Below, one piece after another: positions 1 through 4,331 of a stretch of DNA of 6,904 nucleotides. Origin of the DNA: an uncultured Oscillospiraceae bacterium. GTDB lineage: Bacteria > Bacillota > Clostridia > Oscillospirales > Ruminococcaceae. Position numbers and translations under genes: made by a program. The stretch covers positions 1 through 6,904 of the forward strand of contig CAJTSZ010000093.1 in NCBI GenBank assembly GCA_910578755.1. Reading direction: 5' to 3'. How positions within the stretch are numbered: the first letter of the stretch is position 1; each line of letters begins with the position of its first letter. Under the pieces are notes generated by a model. That model worked only from the letters and a program-made list of their open reading frames with translations. It was not told the origin of the DNA and did no database searches.

Positions 1-1128
1 AGAATTATTACAGAAAATAAGATTAACTGCAGCTGGCAGGAAGCCCCTGCTGCAATTTACAGTGAAACCAATAAAGCCGCCATGGAAAAAGAATACCTGG
101 CCCAAAAAAAGGTTGGTTTGCCTGTTTGTTTTGGGGAAGAAAGCCAGCTGCCTTTTCCCGTGGCGGGCCTTGTAACAATGGAAGGCCAGGCCCATTTTCA
201 GCCCTTGGAATTTCTGCGCTTTTTAGGGCAGAACCTGACTGTTTACGAAAATACCCAGGTGTGGGGGGCCCAGGGTAAAATGCTGGAAACCTCCCAGGGG
301 GACTTGCAGGCGGAGTACCTTATTTTTGCCAGCCATTTTCCATGCTTAAGGCTGCCAGGAGCATACTTTGCCCGGCTGCACCAGGAACGCAGCTATGTGT
401 TAGCCCTTGCCAACGCGCCCTGCTTTTCCAAAATGTACCTGGGGTGCGGGGGGAACGGCTGGTCCTTCCGCCAGGCAGGGGAATACTTGCTTTTTGGCGG
501 GGAAGGCCACCGCACAGGGGAGAACCCCACCGGAGGCCAGTACAAAAAGCTAGCAGGGCAAGCGGCGGCATGGTGGCCCCATTGCCGGGAAGCAGCCAGG
601 TGGTCGGCTCAGGATTGCATTACCCTGGACGGTATCCCTTACATTGGGCAGTTTTCCCGCTATAGGCCCAACTGGTATGTAGCAACCGGTTTTGGCAAAT
701 GGGGGATGACAACTTCTATGGTGGCAGCCCGCATTATTACAGACAGCATACTGGGCAGAAAAAACGAAACCGCCCTTGTATTTTCCCCCCAGCGCTTTAG
801 CAAAACAGCGGCCAAGAGTATGCTGGTACAAGGGGGAAAGGCGGCAAAAAGTATTGCCCGGCAGCTGATTGTTCCACCCAAAGGGGCAGTGGAGGAGCTG
901 CCCTTGGGCAGCGGCGGTATTGTGCAGTGGCAGGGGAAAAAGGCTGGCGTGTATAAGGACATGGCGGGGCAGGTGTTTGTGGTTGAGGCAAAATGCCCCC
1001 ACATGGGCTGCCAGCTGGAATGGAACCCGGAGGAAAAAACATGGGACTGCCCCTGCCACGGTTCCCGCTTTGACCAATATGGCGCCCTGCTGGAAGGGCC
1101 AGCCGCAAGGGGGTGCAGCAATGAATAA
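1..1128 (+). CDS. FAD-dependent oxidoreductase with C-terminal Rieske [2Fe-2S] domain, YhfW-like (5' partial)
   Basis: The reading frame is open from the first base, so the gene starts upstream; the ATG at 82 is internal because the codons before it (including SWQEAPAAIY) continue the domain. The 375 visible residues are the C-terminal part of a protein that in this family (for example Bacillus YhfW) is about 500 residues; the N-terminal Rossmann GxGxxG is outside the window. DAO-fold signatures include HFPCLRLPGAYF, HQERSYVLAL, LDGIPYIGQF and YVATGFGKWGMTTSM. The last ~90 residues are a Rieske domain: CPH at 994-1002 and CPCH at 1048-1059 give C-x-H-x15-C-x2-H, the 2Cys/2His cluster ligands, and two further Cys (1009, 1054) could form the disulfide of bc1-type Rieske proteins. 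It probably is a cytosolic flavin/iron-sulfur redox enzyme; substrate unknown. The tail after GPAARG is only four residues, slightly short. It overlaps the next gene by 8 nt. Confidence 0.9.
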   Translation, partial: RIITENKINCSWQEAPAAIYSETNKAAMEKEYLAQKKVGLPVCFGEESQLPFPVAGLVTMEGQAHFQPLEFLRFLGQNLTVYENTQVWGAQGKMLETSQGDLQAEYLIFASHFPCLRLPGAYFARLHQERSYVLALANAPCFSKMYLGCGGNGWSFRQAGEYLLFGGEGHRTGENPTGGQYKKLAGQAAAWWPHCREAARWSAQDCITLDGIPYIGQFSRYRPNWYVATGFGKWGMTTSMVAARIITDSILGRKNETALVFSPQRFSKTAAKSMLVQGGKAAKSIARQLIVPPKGAVEELPLGSGGIVQWQGKKAGVYKDMAGQVFVVEAKCPHMGCQLEWNPEEKTWDCPCHGSRFDQYGALLEGPAARGCSNE

Positions 1129-2008
1129 ATTTTTTTATGGGGATAAGGGCTTACAGGCAGCTCAAAACGGGTATTTTGAGGGCTGGTATTTAAAGCACCA
1201 AACCCCAACGGAAACTGTGGCCCTGATACCGGCTTATCACAGGGATAAAACAGGGGAAAAAGCCTCCTTGCAGGTGATTACAGAAAGGGAAGCTTTTTGT
1301 ATTCCTTTTTCTGCCCAGGATATGCAGGCGGAAAAAAACAAAATGTTTCTGCGGCTAAAAAACAATACGTTTTCCGGGGGAGGCTGCCGCCTTTGCTGCT
1401 CCTCCCCACAGGGGGAAATTGCCGGGGAGCTGAGGTACACCCCCTTTTCGCCGCCTAAGTATTCCATTATGGGGCCCTTTGCCTGTGTTCCAGGAATGGA
1501 ATGCAGCCATAATGTGTATAGCTACCACCACCATGTTTGGGGCAGCTTAAACATTAACGGCAGGGTAATCCAATTTAAAAACGCTTTGGGCTACATGGAG
1601 GGGGACAGGGGAACTTCCTTTCCCCAAAAATACCTTTGGACCCAATGCAGCTTTGCCAATGGGTGCATTATGCTTGCCGCAGGGGACATTCCCATAGGCT
1701 TGTTTTCGTTCACTGGTTCCATTGGGACAGTGTGGGCAAAGGGGAGGGAATACCGCCTGGCTACCTACCTGGGTTTAACCATTCTGCGCCTTACACCCCA
1801 GGAGCTTTGGGTGCGCCAGGGTACTGTTGAACTGAGGGCCTGCCTGCTGCACAGCAGGGAAAAACCCCTTTTAGCCCCCTGTTTGGGGGCAATGAGCCGT
1901 ACCATACACGAAAACGCAGCCAGTGTTGTCCGCTACCAGCTTTGGGTGAAGGGAAACAAAAAGCTGGATGTGGTTACGAACCGGGCCAGCTTTGAGTATG
2001 GGGGATAA
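1121..2008 (+). CDS. tocopherol cyclase-like family protein
   Basis: A 295-residue protein. I chose ATG 1121 because AAGGGGG (1107-1113) lies 7 nt upstream and the family's N-terminal signature follows at once; the frame stays open further upstream only as a shadow of the oxidoreductase. Recognisable features are GYFEGWYLKH (residues 17-26), a His-rich SHNVYSYHHHVWG (129-141) and MEGDRGTSFPQKYLW (159-173), which match my recollection of the tocopherol cyclase-like family (PF14249). Plant members cyclise phytyl quinols, but bacterial members in anaerobes that make no tocopherol have no established reaction, so the name is by fold only. I see no signal peptide or clear membrane segment. The start codon overlaps the upstream stop (ATGAATAA), implying translational coupling and a shared operon with the FAD-Rieske enzyme. 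The link suggests a redox or lipid/quinone-like substrate, but that is inference. Confidence 0.8.
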   Translation: MNKFFYGDKGLQAAQNGYFEGWYLKHQTPTETVALIPAYHRDKTGEKASLQVITEREAFCIPFSAQDMQAEKNKMFLRLKNNTFSGGGCRLCCSSPQGEIAGELRYTPFSPPKYSIMGPFACVPGMECSHNVYSYHHHVWGSLNINGRVIQFKNALGYMEGDRGTSFPQKYLWTQCSFANGCIMLAAGDIPIGLFSFTGSIGTVWAKGREYRLATYLGLTILRLTPQELWVRQGTVELRACLLHSREKPLLAPCLGAMSRTIHENAASVVRYQLWVKGNKKLDVVTNRASFEYGG

Positions 2009-2027
2009 AGCATTTCCCGCCTTTGCA

Positions 2028-2072
2028 CAAAAAGCAAAAATCCCCCTGCCAGGCAGTGACCCGGCAGGGGGA
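2028..2072 (-). terminator. intrinsic terminator of the eutH-like gene
   Basis: A perfect 10-bp stem (2041-2050 with 2063-2072, TCCCCCTGCC and its complement) encloses a 12-nt loop in which GG/CC could pair further. Read on the minus strand the stem is followed by TTTTTGCTTTTTG (2040-2028), a good uridine tract, and it starts 7 nt after the eutH-like stop codon. On the plus strand no T-run follows, so termination of the convergent upstream operon by the same hairpin would be weak at best. Confidence 0.85.
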
Positions 2073-2078
2073 TGGCAG

Positions 2079-3164
2079 TTAAAACAGGGAAGAAACCACA
2101 TCGTCCGGCTTGCATACAAAGGAAACAATAGCAACGGAAAGCACGCCGGCAAACAGCTTTACAACAATATAGCCTACTAAAAAGCCTGGCTCCATAGCGG
2201 AAACAAAAGCCATTTGCCCGCCCAGCACAAAGGCGGAGGTTACAGAGCAGGCGGCGTTCATCATTTGCCCCCGGCGGTCCATTTTGTCAAACACGGCAAA
2301 CATGGAAATGGAGGTTACAAGGCTGAGAAGCAGGCCAATAATGGAAAATTCATTGATTTTCAGCAGCTTGGCGCACCAAATAATGGGGTGCATAAAGTAA
2401 CGCAGCACCAGCTTGGAAAGAACAAAGGAACCGCACACAATAATGCAAATTTTAAAAACAGTGAGCAGTATTTCGTGAATGAGGGAAAGCTCTATCCATT
2501 GCAGGTCGCCCCAATAGGCCTGCAAAATAACAGCGCCAAATAAAATGCAGCTTAACCAGCGGATACACTGGCCGAGCCCGGTAAAAAAAGCAGTGGTAGC
2601 GGCTTTGGCTTTAAAAATGCACAGGCACAGCAGGGCGCATATGGCAATAATGGGCAGCAGGTTGCGCGCCAGAAGCCCAAGGGGAACACGGACCAGCAGC
2701 CCGCCCAACAGCAGGGCAAAGGGAATGGTAAGGATTCCGTACACGATGCCGTGCATGAGGGTTTCTACATTTTTCTTTTCTACGGAGCTTAAAGCAATAG
2801 GCAGTGCAAAGGAAATGGTGGAGCCCAGCATGGAAGAAAGCAAAATTCCCGAAAGCAGCACCATGGAATGGTCCGGGGAAATTTGGGAAGAAATAGAATA
2901 AGCGCCCATATCCGTGGCCAAAAGGCTGGAAGTTAAAATAGAAATATCAAAGGGCAGGGAAATGCTGTTTTGTGCCAGCGCCAGGGCAAGCCATTGCCCT
3001 AACATTACAGAAAAGCAATAAATGCCGCCCATGGAAAGGGCCAGGGAGCCCATGGTGGAAAGCCCTTTGTCCAGTTCCTCCGCCAAGCCCAAACGGTTAT
3101 TGGCCAGTTTATCCGCCAAACCAATAAAAGTAAATAACAACAGAAAAATAATAGGGAAGCTCAT
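2079..3164 (-). CDS. eutH: EutH-family ethanolamine transporter
   Basis: A 361-residue, very hydrophobic integral membrane protein with about ten predicted membrane segments, beginning MSFPIIFLLLF. Residues 34-50 (GLSTMGSLALSMGGIYC), the DMGAY motif at 85-89, and GSTISFALPIAL shortly after, match conserved blocks of EutH, the inner-membrane protein that helps ethanolamine uptake when it is scarce. The frame is open to an ATG at 3221, but the ATG at 3164 is preferred because TGAGGT (3172-3177 on the minus strand) sits 7 nt upstream and the extra 19 residues would run through the leader. Length is at the short end of the family (E. coli about 408). It is monocistronic: own promoter, own terminator. 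No ammonia-lyase (eutBC), shell or regulator gene is present here, so transport of ethanolamine itself, rather than a related amine, is inferred from family only. Confidence 0.85.
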   Translation of the reverse strand: MSFPIIFLLLFTFIGLADKLANNRLGLAEELDKGLSTMGSLALSMGGIYCFSVMLGQWLALALAQNSISLPFDISILTSSLLATDMGAYSISSQISPDHSMVLLSGILLSSMLGSTISFALPIALSSVEKKNVETLMHGIVYGILTIPFALLLGGLLVRVPLGLLARNLLPIIAICALLCLCIFKAKAATTAFFTGLGQCIRWLSCILFGAVILQAYWGDLQWIELSLIHEILLTVFKICIIVCGSFVLSKLVLRYFMHPIIWCAKLLKINEFSIIGLLLSLVTSISMFAVFDKMDRRGQMMNAACSVTSAFVLGGQMAFVSAMEPGFLVGYIVVKLFAGVLSVAIVSFVCKPDDVVSSLF

Positions 3165-3241
3165 AAAAAATACCTCAATGCTGCAAAATTTAAAAGTAAA
3201 CTGGTTAAAGGCAAGTTTCACAATAACGCAGTTTGGTTACC

Positions 3242-3270
3242 ATAATATCATAAAATTCCATGGTTTACAA
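3242..3270 (-). promoter_or_regulatory. sigma-70-type promoter of the eutH-like gene
   Basis: On the minus strand TTGTAA (3270-3265; 4 of 6 to the -35 consensus) and TATTAT (3247-3242; 5 of 6 to the -10) are separated by exactly 17 bp. Transcription would begin near 3235, giving a leader of about 70 nt. No operator or riboswitch is evident in that leader. Confidence 0.6.
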
Positions 3271-3327
3271 CTAAATATTGCGGAAAAATGAAATAAAATG
3301 TGCTTTTAGGGAAAAAAGCTATACCCG

Positions 3328-3798
3328 CTAAGTGCGTAAATCCGCAGCAATGCGGTTGGGGTAAAGCAGAAGGCTTAGCCCTTCCTCTATGGAGCGCACA
3401 AAAATATCCGCATGGGCCAGCAGGGGGGCATACATTCCTTCCTGTTCCAGCACGGCTATGGAAAGGGCGGCGGCTTGCAGCATAAGTACATCGTTGCAGC
3501 CGTTGCCAAAGGCCGCGGTTGCTTTAGGGCCCAGTTCTTCCACCAACTGTTTTTTGCAGGCGGCAATATCTGCCTGGGGAAAGGTTTTTACAGTAAGGCC
3601 AAGGGCGCGGCATTCCCGGGAAGCAGTGCCGTAGGTATCCGCGGTAATGACAAACAGATTGGCCTGCTTTGCCAAGGTGGAAAGCAGGGGCTTTATTTCC
3701 TCTAAAATAAGGCCGTTTGCCGCAATGGTGCCGTTATAATCCAAAACAATGTTAGCAATGTGAAAATCCCCCCAGCCGGGTACGGAAAAGGTTATCAT
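3328..3798 (-). CDS. HAD-superfamily soluble P-type ATPase-like protein (COG4087 type)
   Basis: A 156-residue soluble protein without membrane segments. It shows HAD motif I as DYNGT (20-24), motif II as ITAD (51-54), a candidate motif III Lys at 82 or 83, and motif IV GNGCND (98-103). The order and form parallel the phosphorylation domain of P-type ATPases (DKTGT, TGD, GDGxND), as in the proteins called soluble P-type ATPases. Asp20 should be the nucleophile; the Asn at the +2 position, where HAD phosphatases usually have the acid/base Asp, suggests slow dephosphorylation or another use of the phospho-enzyme. It has no pump transmembrane part and is not a fragment: it has a good site AAGGAGAG (3812-3805) 6 nt before ATG, and a complete C-terminus. 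Substrate is unknown. It is divergent from the P-type ATPase gene, which may be chance or function. Confidence 0.8.
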   Translation of the reverse strand: MITFSVPGWGDFHIANIVLDYNGTIAANGLILEEIKPLLSTLAKQANLFVITADTYGTASRECRALGLTVKTFPQADIAACKKQLVEELGPKATAAFGNGCNDVLMLQAAALSIAVLEQEGMYAPLLAHADIFVRSIEEGLSLLLYPNRIAADLRT

Positions 3799-3871
3799 CT
3801 TACACTCTCCTTATAAATTGTTGCTGCCTGTTTCACAATTTTACTGACAAAAACAGCGCTTTTGAGAAAAA

Positions 3872-3903
3872 AGTATAGCATAAGACCACAAATAAATCTA
3901 CAA
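3872..3903 (-). promoter_or_regulatory. candidate extended -10 promoter of the HAD gene
   Basis: On the minus strand TGCTATACT (3880-3872) is an extended -10 element. The only -35-like hexamer, TTGTAG (3903-3898), is 20 bp away, longer than usual, so the extended TG may compensate. A T-rich stretch follows upstream on this strand (3960-3904). Transcription would start near 3865, about 65 nt before the ATG. Confidence 0.4.
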
Positions 3904-3960
3904 TAATGAAAGGGAAACGAAAACAAAAGGGAAAAAACGCCGCTATTTTTCTGTAATTTT

Positions 3961-3985
3961 TGCAAAATGGCTATTGCATTTTGCA
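3961..3985. promoter_or_regulatory. perfect 9-bp inverted repeat, candidate operator
   Basis: TGCAAAATG (3961-3969) and CATTTTGCA (3977-3985) are exact reverse complements separated by 7 bp. The right arm covers most of the -35 hexamer of the plus-strand promoter and the start of its spacer. The repeat is upstream of the predicted transcription start, so it should act as DNA rather than as RNA. Its place fits a repressor dimer blocking RNA polymerase. The binding protein is unknown; a metal-responsive regulator is a guess from the downstream gene. Confidence 0.5.
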
Positions 3986-4002
3986 GCGGAATGTATTATA
4001 AT
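3974..4002 (+). promoter_or_regulatory. promoter of the riboswitch-ATPase transcript
   Basis: A perfect -10 TATAAT (3997-4002) lies 17 bp after TTGCAT (3974-3979), a weak -35 matching TTG only. The predicted start is near 4009, which places the complete riboswitch at the front of the transcript and leaves an untranslated leader of about 320 nt before the ATPase. Confidence 0.7.
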
Positions 4003-4034
4003 AGTAGCACAGAAAAATATACCTATTTCCAAAA

Positions 4035-4126
4035 AAAAGGGAGTAGCTTGCAGCCAGCGGCTGTAATATTGTGCGACAGACCGGTTCTTTTTAGAATCCG
4101 CACATATTTTAAAAAGCAAGACTTTT
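4035..4126 (+). promoter_or_regulatory. yybP-ykoY family Mn2+ riboswitch aptamer
   Basis: The element has the conserved core of this class: GGGAGTAGC (4039-4047) at the 5' side, ACCGG (4080-4084) in the internal loop and GCAAGACTTTT (4116-4126) at the 3' side, in the same order as I recall for the Lactococcus lactis aptamer. The helices can be drawn. P1 pairs AAAAG (4035-4039) with CTTTT (4122-4126). A CAGCC/GGCTG hairpin (4051-4055, 4059-4063) forms the second arm. The long arm pairs GTGCG (4071-4075) with CGCAC (4099-4103), extended by AATAT/ATATT across one bulged U, and is capped by GGTTCT/AGAATC with a TTTT loop; C4099 can instead extend this cap. In this family Mn2+ bridges the two purine/cytosine-rich loops and holds the arms together. 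The 3' strand of P1 is also the 5' arm of the following terminator, so metal should turn transcription on. Confidence 0.88.
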
Positions 4127-4157
4127 GTGGCAAATGTGCCATAAAAGTCTTTTTTTT
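4118..4157 (+). terminator. riboswitch-controlled intrinsic terminator
   Basis: A 15-bp stem (4118-4132 with 4137-4151, one G-U pair at 4127/4142) closes a 4-nt loop AATG, and the T-run 4150-4157 follows. The first nine bases of the stem (4118-4126) belong to the conserved 3' side and P1 strand of the aptamer, so the terminator and the metal-bound aptamer exclude each other. This predicts termination at low Mn2+ and read-through into the ATPase at high Mn2+. Confidence 0.9.
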
Positions 4158-4205
4158 GTTTGCAGGAACAGCAGGCAGCCCATACTACCAACAGCTTCTC
4201 CCGTA

Positions 4206-4246
4206 TTTTAGGATAAAAATTTATGGCAAAAGGTTTTTCCCTAAAA
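4206..4246 (+). repeat. inverted repeat in the post-terminator leader
   Basis: TTTTAGG (4206-4212) pairs exactly with CCTAAAA (4240-4246). Inside it AAAAA (4215-4219) can pair with TTTTT (4234-4238) across a small internal loop, leaving a terminal loop that contains the ATG at 4223. The hairpin would cover the AGGA (4210-4213) that could serve as ribosome binding site for the short frame described next. It has no adjoining T-tract, so it is not a terminator. Confidence 0.4.
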
Positions 4247-4291
4247 CAGGAAGAAGTGAGGGCAGCAGCCTTGCGGCAGGTATATTTTTAG
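4223..4291 (+). CDS. possible 22-codon upstream reading frame (leader peptide)
   Basis: ATG 4223 to TAG 4289-4291 encodes 22 residues starting MAKGFSLKQEEV and ending RQVYF. AGGA (4210-4213) lies 9 nt upstream, a plausible but weak ribosome binding site that the hairpin at 4206-4246 could hide. The frame differs from that of the ATPase and ends 40 nt before its start. The peptide is hydrophilic with no membrane segment, and I recognise no family. Frames this short arise often by chance, so this is only a candidate for a regulatory leader peptide. Confidence 0.22.
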   Translation: MAKGFSLKQEEVRAAALRQVYF

Positions 4292-4308
4292 GGCCGGGCA
4301 ACCTGGCC
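4292..4308 (+). promoter_or_regulatory. GC-rich hairpin just before the ATPase ribosome binding site
   Basis: GGCCGGG (4292-4298) and CCTGGCC (4302-4308) form a 7-bp stem with one G-U pair and a CAA loop. It begins 1 nt after the stop of the short frame and ends 9 nt before AAAGGAGG (4318-4325), the strong ribosome binding site of the ATPase, which is 6 nt from its ATG. Only four Ts follow, five nt downstream, so it is a poor terminator. It may keep the start site open or be incidental. Confidence 0.35.
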
Positions 4309-4331
4309 GCCACTTTTAAAGGAGGACATTT

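Noticed and set aside
82..84. ATG as the start of the FAD-Rieske gene
   Set aside because: The frame is open from base 1 and the preceding residues fit the oxidoreductase domain; no ribosome binding site precedes 82.
869..1120. Upstream extension of the tocopherol-cyclase-like frame to ATG 869
   Set aside because: This part overlaps the Rieske domain out of frame, is Trp/Cys/Arg-rich and shadow-like, and ATG 1121 has a good ribosome binding site.
550..1208. Antisense frames opposite the FAD-Rieske gene
   Set aside because: Pro/Cys/His-rich shadow sequence with no initiation signals, opposite clear domain motifs.
3165..3221. Longer EutH start at 3221
   Set aside because: It would translate the leader; ATG 3164 has TGAGGT at a good distance and gives a normal hydrophobic EutH N-terminus.
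3342..3355. CCGCA-GCAA-TGCGG hairpin as terminator of the HAD gene
   Set aside because: Only 5 bp, inside the coding end, and without a directly following T-run; the TTTTTT at 3317-3312 is too far away. No convincing terminator was found for this gene.
3943..4191. Minus-strand 82-codon frame across the same leader
   Set aside because: No ribosome binding site, low-complexity composition, and it is antisense to the riboswitch.
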